A DNA stretch of 64,000 nucleotides from Mangifera indica (taxonomy: Eukaryota > Streptophyta > Magnoliopsida > Sapindales > Anacardiaceae). The notes beneath the pieces were generated by a model. That model was not told where the DNA came from, did not search any database, and saw only the letters and a list, made by a program, of their open reading frames with translations. Position numbers and translations under genes: made by a program. Positions 12,446 through 25,958 of the stretch are shown one piece after another (the first letter of the stretch is position 1; every line of letters begins with the position of its first letter). The stretch spans positions 1,116,001-1,180,000 of the forward strand of contig NC_058146.1 in NCBI RefSeq assembly GCF_011075055.1, in the 5' to 3' direction.

Positions 12446-14772
12446 ATAATTTGTCCTTTAGGTATAATGTTTTCAAGTGTCTTAACAAGAAGAGAAATAA
12501 GCTCTGAAATTCGGAAAATTGCTTGAATGAGAAAGAGTCTTGTGAGACATATTTATACCCAACAAATGAGAAGAATGTCCGCAAAGCATTGACTTCATCT
12601 GTGTAACAATATCTCATTTCATATTTATCAACTATTAATGTACAAAAACTCCCTGGAATTAATTTTCGGAGTTCCATAATGGGGCCAAGGTACACCTCAG
12701 AGGGAGACCAAGTCCGTTCGATAATAGAATAAGCAATGATATGTATACACATGTTTGAATATATAATTAAGTATATATACGATATATTATCATATAATTA
12801 ATTGATTTTAAATTAATAATAAATAATATTTAATTTTATAATAATACATTTCCTATATACTTAACTGTGTATTTAAAAGAATAGTTTTATTGTAATATAA
12901 TTAGGGGTGAATCCAATTGAATCTACTACCCAGTTGGAACAAATCGATTTTAAATTGAAGTTCCAGCTTAATAACTCAGTTCAAGGTGGACTCACTGTTT
13001 ATTTCACCAGCAACAGAGTTCACCCTGCAGTGGCCCTTCGATGAAGAGTAGAATTGCAATTCGTCATTGAAAGAACTGAGATCTGGGATTAAGAGAATCG
13101 CACCAGGCAATCTTGAGAACCTGGGGGTGTTTTAATTAAAATAAATTAAACATAAAACAGTATGAATATGAAAATTGTATGTCAACAAATTAAAAGGACG
13201 GCCAGATCGTGGATACGATGAGTATATGACATTAATTCTGAAATACTACCTGGAATCTGATAGCATTATTTGTTTACTGGATACTTGTCACCTCCCTTCT
13301 TCATTACCTCAAAAGTGTTTCTTCAAACTTCACAGATCCGAATCCATATCTATCAAATTTTCTATTGGACTGTGAAACCGGATTTCTTGTATCTTTGAAC
13401 ATTACTGTAACCCTAATTTCATAGTTCATGGACATCATCTAATAGAAAAGAGGAAGAGGAGACCATAGAGAGTAACATTAATTCGAAATATCTCCAAATC
13501 ATTGAAAATGTACAAACCCAATCGTTTTCCAAATTTAATGAACATAAAATAATAATATCTACCACTTTACAAATCTACATTTTCTCTTCAACTAAATCTA
13601 CCTATCTATTACTATCTAATAAACATTAGTCCATAAATTTGGATCAAACCCCCCAAAACAAATTTAACCCTATAATGCAAAACTTGGGTGAATCTGATTA
13701 GAACTAGCTGGTTTCAAATTTATCATTCAGTTCAAACGAGTTAACCTTTAGTTAAAACTTTAATTAGGTAGTTTGATTTGAGATCGGCTTAATTGTCTAT
13801 CCGATGACAATGTTAATTTTACTGATAATACTATTTCTCTTTGAACAACACAACAGTCTTCTAATTACGTTGTATACCAATTTGAATGAATTCAAAAGCT
13901 CAAACTATGTATTAGAATTTCATTTGAACTCAAATCATTCTTAAACTCGGCTTAAATTGAATCTACCCCTGACAAAGAGAACCTATCCAACGAATAATGC
14001 ACTGAAAAAAGCAGTGAAGAACTAGTCCAAATCCAAGGCCACATCCCAAAGTCCCAGGTTCCAGCGACTAAGGCCCCATTAACGCTTAAAATAAAACGAG
14101 TTTCTTAAACAAAAAGTAAAGGAAGCTTCCCATATGAATACAGATAGAATTATGTACATATATATCATTGAAATAATATATAAGAACTCGCCGGCCGGCC
14201 ATTTCCACGATCTCTTGTTAGCTGGTGCAAAAAGGTTATTCAGTACGTGAGAATTCAAACAACTCGTTTGGGTGGGAATAACATTAAAAAACCTTCATAA
14301 AATCTGATTTTGTTCAGCACGTGAGAATTATTACATTTCTTATTCCTGTTTATGGATTCATTCATGGCCGGCTGCTCGGTCTCTCTTCGATAGAGCAGGA
14401 AACCCTTACCCATTAAACAAGCTCAACATATTGACAAATTTATATAGAGCAATGTTACATGTAATTGACCTAGGATTTAGTAAAACTGATGGAACATTAA
14501 AAGTGCAGATAGTTTTATTGATTTATACAATATGATTTATACAATATTTGTCTCTGTGATGGAATGTTAGTTTCATTTGTTTATGTTCATTCTCAAGCCT
14601 AAGCTGATTTAATTGTTACATAAGATGTTACATCTTAAATTTTAATGTGGTTATGCATTAGTACTTTACTGCATGAGGGGTTGTCATGTTTAGAATAATA
14701 GAATCTCTCCGTGTAAAGGTTGATTCAATTCAAATTGTTTGAGTTCTTATCAGAATTCAGCCGAAAGAATCA
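12446..14772. other. AT-rich spacer with decayed repeat DNA
   Basis: The part next to 12446 is the former promoter of the bHLH pseudogene. A TATATTATCATATAATTA-type stretch at about 12770-12860 resembles one near 22550. Stretches starting at 12901 (AGGGGTGAATCCAATTGAA) and ending near 13975 look like worn transposon ends. No gene was recognised. Confidence 0.45.
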
Positions 14773-14996
14773 AGTTAATAAATTTCAAGTTAAACCCTTT
14801 CATCATGCCAATATTCCAGCATTGGAACTGATTGTTTAGAATCTTATTATATAGCAAGATTGTCTCACGTGTTGATTAAACAGGTAAACCCAATTTAATA
14901 AATTTCAATTTGAACCCTTTCATCGTGCCAATGTCACCACATCGAAGTGTTTAGAATCTTACTATATAACAAGATTGTCTCACGTGTTGGTTAGAC
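14773..14996. repeat. Diverged tandem duplication of about 115 bp
   Basis: Copy 1 at about 14773-14883 and copy 2 at about 14890-14996 share AATAAATTTCAA, ACCCTTTCATC, TGTTTAGAATCTTA and TGTCTCACGTGTTG in the same order with substitutions. Each copy holds one CACGTG. Confidence 0.75.
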
Positions 14997-15787
14997 AAAT
15001 AAACTTAAGACATAATGATCAGACTTATAACTACTGTACCAGATAATTCAATATTGCACAAACATAGCAAAAACTCAAACCCAGGGTTCACCCTGTAAGT
15101 TTTAATATTCTATCAGTTTTGCTAACCCTTGAGATTTCTGTAAAAACTGTGTTAATTGACCCAAACAAACAATTCACAGCTCCAATTTCAGTAGTAATAT
15201 ATAGTTTGTTTCATCCTCAAGAAGTGATTGCATTTGTAGAATCTTGTACAAATAAATAGCTGAAAGAGATAAAGAAATTCGTATTTACTTGAACCCCGGT
15301 CCAATTATAAAAACAATGGCTTCTAAAAATGGTACTACAAAATCAAATTTAATAACCACTCTCATTATTGAAAGTAACACACAATCAGCACAGGATATTG
15401 TAATTTATAGAAATTAGGCTTAATAAGGAAATACAAGAACAAAAAATCATAAGAAACATAGCAGTAAATTATTACAAATATTCAGCCACCATTTCCTTTT
15501 TTTCGAAGTCTATCAACTAACTAGACATACTTACAATACAAATCCATTTTCGACACAGCATGTTGTCTTAAAACCTGATTCAAGGCTTCCACTCCAAAAC
15601 AGATAACAAAGGGGCAAAGAGGAAAGAGAGCTAGGAAAGGCTACATACCATTCAGTGTCATCTGCATTTAAAAAAATAAGACAAGGAAAAAAAATCTCTC
15701 CTACCATTTGTATGTGAAGGAAGCAGGCACCGCCATTAATATCCAGCACATGGCATTTGTATGTTCAACCACAACCTTAAATCATAA
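14997..15787. other. Spacer downstream of ZFPL1
   Basis: AT-rich spacer. The part next to 15787 is the ZFPL1 3' UTR on the minus strand. No gene was recognised. Confidence 0.5.
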
Positions 15788-18700
15788 TCACTGCTGCTCA
15801 TCATTGGGCAGCCCTTTCCCTAGAGCCCGTTGCGCAAGTCTGTAATATAGAATCCCCATTGTAGCCATGCATGCCCTGTACATGTTAATAGAGACAGAAT
15901 CAAGGAATGTAATGACTGTTTGCTATAATTATCCAAAGAAAGATAGCTATTTGTTTGATGGGTACACATCTCCAAATTTTGCGTCTTAAACCAGACAGAT
16001 ACAGTTACATAAGCAATATGTCATAATATAGTGAAGGTGATTCGTTTTTATTGTTGTAACAGATCCAGGAAAAAGGAATATGTTGATGGCAAAACACAGA
16101 GAGTCTTCAGCAGATATGCATGAAAATGTAGTTACACAAACATCACAAGCATACATACAGTACAGAGAATGAAAGGCAGACATTACATAATTGCTATTAA
16201 GAGAAGGATTTTCCGTGGATCTGTCCTTGAGGGTCTTTGATGCCGCAATCGACCTTCTGGGACATCATCTGCATTTGATGCATCTTTACGTGGAGGAGCA
16301 GTCACTGGTAAAGTTGGTAATGCACTTGACCAGAAAGGCAGCAAAGCTCTGAGAAACTTATGACGGAGGGGACCTACAATGGCTCACCCCAATCAGCTTT
16401 ACTTTTAAGTCTAATATCAGAGTCAAGGACAGAAGTCAGAAGAATTGACAAAGCATGCATTGAGCAAAAGCACAGATCATAAAGAAAACAAGACAAGTAC
16501 TCCACACATTGGCAATGCTACATGTTAGCAACACTCCACAGCAAGAAATTAGTATTCATGCAAAACAGAAACTCAGAGCAGTTCAGTTCCTAAGCTGAAC
16601 AACTTGTTCATCATAAAAATGTACTGAATGTTTTACTTACCCCTCCGTGTATACTTCTTACGATTCCCGTCTTCATCATCTGCAAAATATGAAATTTCAG
16701 AGTTCTGTCGCTCAACATGGGCTGTACTCTTTCGTGTTGTAGCCCCAGGCTGTGTTTCATAACAATATCAAAAGAAAAATAAATATAACATATTAAAAAC
16801 ACACACAACCAAAAGGACTCTTGAAGAAAAACATAGAAAATTACATATACATCTTATTTTAGATTCAATAATTAACTACAAAATCCTTACACCAGGAGAA
16901 CCAGAGCTTTTGATAAAATTCCCTGTTGAGCTAGGACTCTCTATCTCCATAATTTCTGACACAGAAGTTGGCGCCATGTATCCTTCAGTTATGTTTGTTC
17001 CATCTTTTGCCACAGAGGGTAACGAGTTTGCTTTAGAAGACATTATTGGATCAGATGCAAATGCAGGGGGAGGACTGCGGGGCTCCATCACTGTCAAAGA
17101 AACTGGATGGTTTCCAAACAAATTCTTTTCCAGCCCAGTCTGCAAAATGTAAAGCAGGAGTTGTTTAAGATCTCAATGAACTGAAGACCCTTATAGATCA
17201 AAATCAACAAAAATAGAAAATCAATAACAGTCCCCAGATATTAGACCTAATGCACATTCCTGTTACAAAGATGCATGCCTTTTACCCCATATTAGTAAAC
17301 ATAAGTCTGACATATAGCTATCTAAACCTATGGTGAAAGCACAGAACTAAAGGATGACAGCAAAAGGTAAGACATCTATATCAACAGTTGATAACGAGTA
17401 GTTATCATGATGCTCACAAAAACAATCTTCAGCTTTGATGGAACAACAATTAGATAATCAATGTACTGGGTAACAATAGCCAGTTTCTACTCAGAATGAA
17501 CATTTATTTACGACAATCTTAGAGGGAAGCATGAACTCACCTGCATAATTGCTTCCTTCAGCAGTGAATGAAGACGGGACCCAGAATCTTTAACACTCTT
17601 AGGAGGCCATATCTGCAAAAAAGAGAACACCATGCGGAAATGAACCATTGCAGAAAATATGCTTATCTAAAAGAAAATTCTAACCAACAACCAAAAAAGT
17701 GAAACAGAATATGACATATGTCAAGCAAAATTGTCAGAAGGTGTTAGGACACACATATTTGTATATGCAGGAGACAAGAAAATTGGGAGCACAGATGGCA
17801 CACCATGGGAAGGAGGGACCACTTGGGACAAGAAGCACCCTTGGCAGCAAACTAGTCGGGTGGTTATGAGAGGAGCTAGGATAAAGAGAAAGTGTGGAGA
17901 GTAGGAAATAGGGAAGCAGGAAAATTCTAGGAAACTATTAGGAGACAGAACCTGGTCTCTCGAATACCAGGCCTAAGGAGTGTGTAAAAACTCTCTATTA
18001 TTTTCTTTTGCTTTTGAAAGTTGTTTATGTAATCGGAACCACTGTTAATAATACTTACAAAGTAAAATCAATACAAGTTCAGTTAGCATTCAATCAACTT
18101 TGCATACAATTTTTGCATTTACGATTCAGTTAAATATGGATCTGCTATTGGATTGTCTGTGGGTTCCCATCAACCATTCATTGCAATGGAATGTACTTGC
18201 ATGTGGACCATACACACCCACAACCACACTTACATAAACTGAAACAAACATCTTAAGATTTAAGTAATGCAATAATGATATTTAAAGATTAGAACACCTG
18301 GTAAACCTAGCTCTACTACTATGTTGGCTGACCACTCAATCTAAAAGGTTAAACTAGCAAGGGTGGGCCTAACAAGGATCATTAAGCTTGAAAAAATACC
18401 GTGCTCTAGACTGCCATAAAAGCAAGTCTCAATTTGTAAAGAAAGGATTTAAGTTATTATTTTATATCACAATTCAAAACTCTGGCAATTTTCCCATCAT
18501 ATGTATATTCATGAATTCATCATTATGATTTTTTTTTTTGGGGGTGTGTGTGTGAGTTCCCATCAACCACTCATTGCAATGACATCTTAAATTACCTTTC
18601 AATATAGTAAAAGAGCATGCTGAAAAGTGTTTATATATCACCTGAAAGACTACTCTATATGAACTACTGACAAACATAACAATGAAGTCAAGAAAAACAG

Positions 18701-20249
18701 ATATAACAAGATTAAAGTACAAGCGATATAAGAGTTACCGCAGTAGAACATGATGGACACACATATCCAGCCGGTGCAGTGTGAGGAGGAAAGCTTTTGA
18801 TATGCGAAGCCAAACAACTTGTATGTATAACATCTAAAATGAGGAAAAATAGTTGACTTTATGTTCAGCAGATGAATTCATCATGCAATCTCAAACCAAA
18901 AAATTTGAAAGAGGATTTAACAATATCTGAAAAATTACATACGCAAGCAACCCAAACGAGTGATTTGAGAGCTGGTCCCCTCTTCAAGCACTGCTTGGCA
19001 CTGGCAACACTTTTGAGGCCAATCATACTCTCCATCTATTACCCACTCTGAGTACGTACGAATCTACAAATGTGAACAAAATAAATAAATAAGGAAATGT
19101 GCAAAATCTTCATGTCTAGCCAATGCAAATAAACACAAAGTGCATAGAAGTTTCCAAGATAATTTATAATCAAGGTTCCAATTAAAACATGCATCCTAAA
19201 GGAACTAATTGTTTACTATTCCAGGCAATTGCTGCCAAAGGTTTAAAGATCAAGATTGCAAGTTACTTGGTTAAAAGATTTAGAATGCAGCAACCAAGGT
19301 TGACTAAGGACAACTCTGACAATGATACCTTCAAAATCTTTATAACTAGAGTAAAATAGAGTCTACACTTATAAAAAAGAAAAATGCACTGAAAAATACT
19401 TAAAAAGGGTGGGAAAGGAGGAGGGGAGATCATCTAAACTGGTATGGAGATTCTGTAGCTCAACTCTTATGAGATCTAACTATAATCAGCCAAATTTGGT
19501 TTAACATTGATTTAAAGCTGATAAATGTTTGAAAACCAAATATTGTACCTAACCATTATCCAACATTGGAATCCCATGCGTATGTATGATTACATTCTTC
19601 ATATAAATCTTAATAACTTCCATTATTTAGTCTTTCTCGCTTTACAAAATAAAGCTGATCTATGCTTCTATTGCTATACCATAATCAGCTCTAAAAAATC
19701 CATAAAAACCCAAAATGGCATAGTAGGATGCATGATTATAGCCTTCACTAACTCCACAACACAACAGGATCCAGTAAATCAATGCACATTAGAAACAAAC
19801 AAACGAAAAATTCACTGTACTTACTACACAAATTTGGTGCTCTGGAAAGCAAATGCATTCTCCACATACGGGAACCTTGTGCACGAAACAATATAACTTG
19901 GTGGCCTGAAACACAAAAAAGAGGCCACATAACAATTCTCCAACATAACAAAGACTAACAATCGGTAAACAAAAATGAATGCGGCACTTTTTTCCCTGAA
20001 ATGAATCGATCTAAAACAGTAAGAAAAACCACGATTTGAATTACAAACGATCCGACTAGATCAGAAACAACAAAATATTGAAACAAATCAGATCTAAAAC
20101 CTCAATTAATACACTCTAAGTCTCGACGCGAATCAAATCATTCTGGCATTAAAAATATCAAACACAACTTCATTAATAAATTTGGACGAATTAAATCAAG
20201 TGATCAGCGACAAGAGAGATAATACCTTTCGGCATTTGCAGACCACCAT
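15788..20249 (-). CDS. ZFPL1: ZFPL1-like Golgi RING zinc-finger membrane protein, 9 exons
   Basis: Minus-strand exons 20249-20226, 19905-19825, 19063-18943, 18833-18739, 17612-17541, 17139-16891, 16749-16641, 16373-16187 and 15875-15788 join in frame to 341 residues. The N-terminus MVVCKCRK is followed by a B-box-like cysteine cluster (KVPVCGECICFPEHQICV). A RING-like domain uses C54/C57, C74/H76, H79/C82 and C101/C104. A low-complexity middle comes next, then RHKFLRALLPFWSSALPTLP and a single C-terminal transmembrane segment at about 306-325. In animals ZFPL1 is an integral cis-Golgi protein that binds GM130; the plant role is inferred from homology. Intron 4 (17613-18738) is about 1.1 kb and contains repeat-like DNA. 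The last metal-binding pair reads CPSCSTA where I recall CSTP in relatives, which should not matter. Confidence 0.94.
17741..18100. mobile_element. Possible LTR-like insertion in ZFPL1 intron 4
   Basis: A stretch richer in G than the surrounding intron starts TGTTAGGACACAC and runs into GTGTAAAAACTCTCTATT. It reads like a retrotransposon LTR, beginning TG and having a polyadenylation-like 3' part. No matching 5-bp target duplication was found, so the ends are uncertain. Confidence 0.25.
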
Positions 20250-20792
20250 TGCACCGGAAACCGAGCAGACACAAAATCGGCAAGTGTGACGATTAGATGT
20301 TGTTAGAGATTAATAAATAGATTGCAAATTTATTATCTAGGGTTTAAGCTGAAGCTTTGACAGAATGGTTGAAACTTGGAAGAGAGATCAGTTCAGAAAA
20401 CAAATGGCTAGTGTTGTTTTGTTTACAAATTTGTTCGGTTCAGGACTGTCAACTGGGTTGGGTACCCGAGCTCCGGCTGGTAATTAGAGGGAATAACTAA
20501 AATTAACAAAGGTAAAATGGTCTTTTTAGTATTAAAGTATCTGTAAGACGAAGTCAATGACGACGAATGGAACTAGTGAAGTAATTTCATATCCGCCTTA
20601 TAGGTTGATGAATCAAACCGATAGCGGCGCGTAAATGAGTTTGTTCGGATAATAAAAAATATATATTTTTATCATAGTTTAACTTAATATTTAAGAATTT
20701 CCGTTTATAGTTATATTATTTATATTTTTAATAAATTTAAATAGAATACCAATAGTAATACATAAAATCTTTCTAAAGGATTTAATTCAACA
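20250..20792. other. ZFPL1 promoter and spacer
   Basis: Upstream region of ZFPL1 on the minus strand, then AT-rich spacer up to the MITE target site at 20793. No other gene was recognised. Confidence 0.5.
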
Positions 20793-20800
20793 ACCCTCAC

Positions 20801-21096
20801 TAGGGCTGGATTCGAGCCGAGTTGGCTCGGCTCGGCTCGATTCGAGCCCGAAACGAGCAGGGTTCTGCTCGGCTCGATCAAGCTCAAACCGAGCTCGAGC
20901 TGGCTCGGGTTGGCTTGATAATTTTTTTTTTTAATTTTTTATATAAAACGACGTCGTTTTGATCCATATATATATACAAAACGGTGTCGTTTTGATATGA
21001 AAAATGAGCCGAGCCGAGCCATAAACTAGCCGAACTTGAGCCGGCCATAAAAAAACCGAGCCGAGCCCAAGCTCGCTCGACTCGAATCCAACCCTA
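20801..21096. mobile_element. hAT-type MITE with perfect 8-bp target duplication
   Basis: A 296-bp element bounded by ACCCTCAC at 20793-20800 and again at 21097-21104. Its ends are inverted repeats: the left end starts TAGGGCTGGATTCGAG and the right end, reversed, TAGGGTTGGATTCGAG. The arms are GC-rich and built from GGCTCGG/CCGAGCC words. The AT-rich centre holds two near copies of AAAACGACGTCGTTTT (20945-20960 and 20978-20993). An 8-bp duplication and a TAGGG terminus fit the hAT superfamily. No transposase is present. Confidence 0.85.
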
Positions 21097-21104
21097 ACCC
21101 TCAC

Positions 21105-24100
21105 CCAATGAATAAAATGATAGTGATAGTGAATCTTATTAGTAAAATCAAGGAATGTTATCCCATTCTTTATTTTCTTTTCATTCATTATCGTGATGAT
21201 GAATCTTATTAATGTTTTTAAAATGTTTAATTTATATACCAAACTTTGGAAAACAAAAATTTATATTGTCTCTCTATCCAACAAAACCACCTCATCATTT
21301 TGAATGAATTCAATTTTATAATTGAATTCGAATCAAAACTCAATTCCAACTCCTGTTGTATAGCATGCTCAAATTCCGCTTTTTCCCGTAATTGTCAAAT
21401 TTTGTTTCAAGGTTTGACCCATGTATCATGTCACAACAAACGAATAGGCCCTTTTTCAACTTCGATGGGAATTCGACATCCGACAGCCTTAAAAAATTTT
21501 CGTCTTTCCTCTGGTTTGAAATTGACCGATGGGGCAATTTGTATTCTTTTCGTTCTCTGAATTGTTCCACCGGACGAAATCAAGCGGCCTGGAATCGTTA
21601 TAAAATGAATTAGAGAATTGGGTTTGGTCTCAAGGTTGGGCTTCGATTGTTTAATCTGTGTGGGTTTGATTAATTCTGTTTGGGTTTAATTGTGTAGGGA
21701 CATTTCTGCTGGGTTCGGTGAAAGTGTATGGGCTGTGAGGGCTATTTGTATTAGAGTTTGAATAGAAGTGGGTTGGGTTTGGTTGGGTGAATGTGTATGC
21801 TACGGTCTAGTCGAGTCGGAAGAGCCAACTTATTTTTTAAATTGACCAAACTAAAGTTAGAAAAAATTCAACACAGTTTAACTCATGAATCAAAGTATGA
21901 TTCAATTCAGTTGAATTATGCTTACAATTCGATTTTGGTTATATCAAACAATTATCAAAACTATATCATTTTGTCAATAAGTTACAAATTTAAGTCATAA
22001 ACTCAAATCGAACAATTTTTATTCAAATCTAACTTAAGCTATCCTAGATTTTGACTAGATGAATTCAAACTAAATCTTTTTTCATTCAAGCTAAACTCAA
22101 ACCATAGAGTGTTCAAGCTTGGTTCGGCTTATATTCATCTCTAAATCAATCACTTGATGACATGCCAATATGTTATACACATTCATAACCACCATTTAAA
22201 CATGTGTTGTCCCATATATGCATAACCTTATGTACCTTGAATAAAACTACGTACAAACAAATATTACTAAATTATTCATACAAATTGAAGTGTCAATATG
22301 CAATTGGATTATATGATTATTAACTTTTTCTCTTATTACAAAATCGCATAATTGCATGCTTTCACATTAGGTTATATGAATAAGTTAATAAGATTTGTCT
22401 ATACATATAATATTACTCTATATGTCTCCTACACGCTAAGAATACTATTTGGGGTTAGCTATCCTTATCTTTCAGAATTAGTTAAAAAACATTTTTATTA
22501 CCAATAGATTTATATGTACCTATTTTTCATATACAATTCATATATACAGATGATATATTATCATATAATTTAGTGATTTTAAATTAAAGATAAAATAACA
22601 TTTAATCATATAATAATACATCATCTGTAAATACGAATTATATATCAAAACTGGATACACATAACATTACTCTTTTATCACTTATATAATAAAATTGATA
22701 TAAGAAAACCACATGAAATTTTATCTAAAAAACAACCAAATAAATGAAGTGCACGATTATTCCTCTTTTGTGATCTTGTTTAATTTCCAAGCTAGTGACT
22801 AAATGTCAAAGAGAGCAACATTGGTTAGGTTCATGTAAACTCCAATTAAAGCATATAATTAATTAGTTAATCTCGTAAAGGACGTTCTCATTCCCTTATT
22901 TTACTAGTTAAGGCAAAGAATATTCTATAAGGCTACGTTTGGATTGAATAGGAATGTAATTGCCTTTATAACACGGCAAGTTCACAATTAGAAGATGAAA
23001 CTCTTCCTTGTCCGAATTTGTATGCAGGACATCTAGCATGTTATGATCAATAGTTAGTTACAGGAATAGCAACTTAACATATCTATTATCCGTCAATCAT
23101 TCAAAAAGTATGGATAAACCTCTCATTCAAAGACAACAAGAAGAATTTTGTAAAGTAATATATCTTTCTAACGTTTATAATTGTTTTCTTATTATCTCCT
23201 GTGTCTATAAGTTATCGTTTTTTTATCAAATTAGAATAATATTGTTAATATAATTATTTTGTTTTTGTTCAAATAAAACATAAATGAATATTGAGAACAA
23301 TTTTTGAATTAGAAATATCTTGATACATTATTTAAAAGTAATTTTTTTTCTTTTTGTTATATAAATACGAGAGACTGATATGAGGAAAAAGGTTTTATGC
23401 ATAAGAATTATGAATACTCTCATAGAAATACAATAATTCTCATTAAGACTCATATCTAAAATTAAGTCATTCTCACGATAAGTCGCATTATCTCTATAAT
23501 AATTAATAACGTAATTGTAAATTTAGGTTTTTAACCATTAAATCAAATTACGTTAAAAATCTCTGTGTTTGTCTAATTATCATTCAAGTTTTTATCTCAC
23601 ACAAAACTTTAAATTATATACATTGATTGATAATAAAAAATCTCATCAACATAATGTAACATATCTTGAATGTTGGGATGTAGCTATGTTAAGCATGAAC
23701 TAACTCTCGAGAACAACTTTAACGCCGTGTTTGGTGGGAAAGAAAGTGAGGGGAAAAACCAAGAGAAGAAGGTGGGCAATAAGGGGCATGTGATAATAAG
23801 TAGTCCAAAACGATAATATAAGAATGTGGCAGGTCAGGAGAACGAGAAAGGCAAAGCAAGAATTGACTTTTATTATATATGAATAAAAATGTAACAAGTG
23901 TCAAGAGGCACGCAAAAGATGCAAACCAGAGAGCTGAAGAATGCAGATGAAATGAAGAGGAGGATGGAGACATGTGCATGGAAAGCATGAATCACATGGG
24001 TTGGGTTGGATTAGATCGGTTCTAACCTATCTTTTCTTTTAACACAACGTCAGTTGGGTTCTCTACGACTTCTTCTGATTAGAATTGATTCAAATTAAAT

Positions 24101-25180
24101 TATAAATATAAAGTGGTTTGAATTTGGTTTAAATTAAATATAATTAATCTTAAATTTAAATTTAAATTCATTTGATCTGATATCAAAAAACAGTATAATC
24201 CATATAAAAATATTTTTATTATTTTTATCATGGTTTGTGGAATATTTGATGGGTTCCTTGCGTGACAATTAAAGCCACCCATTGCCATTTGCAAATTACT
24301 TGAACTAGTAGGCTCCAGCCGTTTGAAGTCTGAAATTGAACATTTTTGCTTGGAATATTTAATTATATAATAATTTATAAATAAAATAATATTTTATGAA
24401 TTAGTAAATCACATTTTCCCACTAGAGGTTTAACCAAAGATACATTTTTGCCCCTTGATTCATAAATTATACTTTTACATATAAATCAAGCTCCTAAAAA
24501 AAATTGACATTGAGGAAGAAACTATAGTCACCATATTTCGTCAAATATAAGATTTGTTTTACTTGAAACCAACATACACAGAAGAAGGATTGACAATAAG
24601 TAGGTATTCTATGTTTTTACCTCTACTTTCACTTCCAATGAACTCGCAAAGAAGGAAGCCGATATAACACATTATAACTTACCTAAAGATCTACGGAGAA
24701 GGGAGAATCATAAGTCAATTCTTTTTTCTTTATAATAAGATAGGTTGTGAAAGAGATTTGTAAACTGGTGGTGGTGGTGGTGACTCAATTGTTTGGTGAT
24801 GAAAAAAAGAGAGAAGAGACTCGAAATAAAGAAAATGATTTTCCTTTTAATTTTAGAAAATTAAATAAAACTTTTCCTTTTACTGTCGGCTTTTTGATAA
24901 CGGAATTTGATTTTATGTCAAAAAATGTGATTTTATTGTATCATCAATGGGGTGAATTGTATTTCGACAAAGCTTGGGTGGGAAATTGCGGTTCACTCTA
25001 CATGAAGCCCAGTACTGAAAGAAAGAATGAATGAATCACACTACAAAGACGAATTCTCTGTACAGGTACGATTCATCTAAATCAAAGATAATCCAATTTA
25101 AACAAACAAAAATCAATAATCTTTTTTCATAGATGACGATCCATAATTATAATTCAATCAATCTTTCTTAAGAACAAAGT
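21105..25180. other. AT-rich spacer of about 4 kb
   Basis: No intact gene was seen. The minus strand between about 21600 and 21300 has a short decayed coding-like stretch. An AT-rich inverted repeat lies near 22535-22645. The rest holds worn GAGTTTGAATT-type words and no recognisable domain. Confidence 0.45.
22535..22645. repeat. AT-rich inverted repeat, possible MITE remnant
   Basis: Left arm ATACAGATGATATATTATCA and right arm, reversed, containing TACAGATGATGTATTATTA flank a short AT-rich centre. Similar wording occurs near 12780 and 60180, suggesting a dispersed family. The ends and target site were not resolved. Confidence 0.4.
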
Positions 25181-25906
25181 CTAACATCTTGCAGTTTCTT
25201 GATCCATCAGGAACTTGGGTTTCTTTGTCGCCAAGGGACTCTCCACTTCCTGGGACCAGAACTCCGGCAAGGCCGGCAAGTTCAGGTCAAACCCCCGTAG
25301 ACTGTTTGACCCACCGCCCTCAGAAAACGAACCACTGGCTGTAGCACCAATGGAGGAGGCGTTAATATGATTGCTGTTGTTGTTGTTGCCGCCTTCATAG
25401 TGGCAACGCTTGTGACCTCCCAAGGCTTGACCAGAAGGAAAAGTCCTGTGGCAAATTGAGCACTCGTGACTCCTTCCACTGCCGCCGCTTGTGAAGGCAG
25501 TGGCCTTGTTGACTTCACTGGAAACAGCAGCGGTGGCGAAGGAGGAGGAGGAGATTGATGTTTCAGTGGAGTTCTTGCGGTGACTAGCCTTGTGTCCACC
25601 CAGAGCTTGGTAAGAAGAAAAACCCTTGTTACATACAGTACACTTGTAAGAAAGTTTCAAACTTGGAGGCTCCGGTAACCGCTCTGGCCGTTGCTCAGAT
25701 GACGACCAAGATGGGTTTCCAGCAGTGGAGGTGGTGGAGGTTCCACCACGAGCAAGCATGATAAGACAAAGAGCCAAGTACTCTTCCTCAGTAGGAGCTG
25801 GAGACTCACTCCGGGGACGCTTTGATCGCTTTCTTTTGGTCCATGAGTCTTCATAGCTGAAGGCCTGAGTGGAAGCCGTTGGAGAATTCAAAGCTTGAAG
25901 AGCCAT
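25181..25906 (-). CDS. ZAT10: C2H2 zinc-finger repressor, ZAT10/AZF type, single exon
   Basis: This intronless ORF of 241 residues carries every mark of the C1-2i stress repressor group. A basic nuclear signal, KRKRSKRPR, is at 24-32. The L-box [16 protein letters not shown] is at 40-55. Two well-spaced C2H2 fingers, each with the plant QALGGH signature, are at about 87-110 and 147-170. A C-terminal EAR motif, FDLNLPALP, is at 206-214 and recruits co-repressors. These proteins repress genes during salt, drought, cold and ABA responses. Lack of introns and a short leader are typical. The N-terminus MALQALNSP fits both ZAT10/STZ and AZF1, and I cannot separate them by reading alone. Confidence 0.95.
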   Translation of the reverse strand: MALQALNSPTASTQAFSYEDSWTKRKRSKRPRSESPAPTEEEYLALCLIMLARGGTSTTSTAGNPSWSSSEQRPERLPEPPSLKLSYKCTVCNKGFSSYQALGGHKASHRKNSTETSISSSSFATAAVSSEVNKATAFTSGGSGRSHECSICHRTFPSGQALGGHKRCHYEGGNNNNSNHINASSIGATASGSFSEGGGSNSLRGFDLNLPALPEFWSQEVESPLATKKPKFLMDQETARC

Positions 25907-25958
25907 TGAAGAGATTTTAGAATGAATTAATGGGCAAGAAAGAGTGAGAGTGGGGTGA

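Noticed and set aside
12381..12752. 123-codon minus-strand frame overlapping the bHLH start
   Set aside because: Wrong frame relative to the family N-terminus, no domain; it covers the former promoter and leader.
19525..19896. 123-codon plus-strand frame in ZFPL1 intron 2 and exon 2
   Set aside because: Antisense to a confirmed exon and AT-rich intron; no domain.
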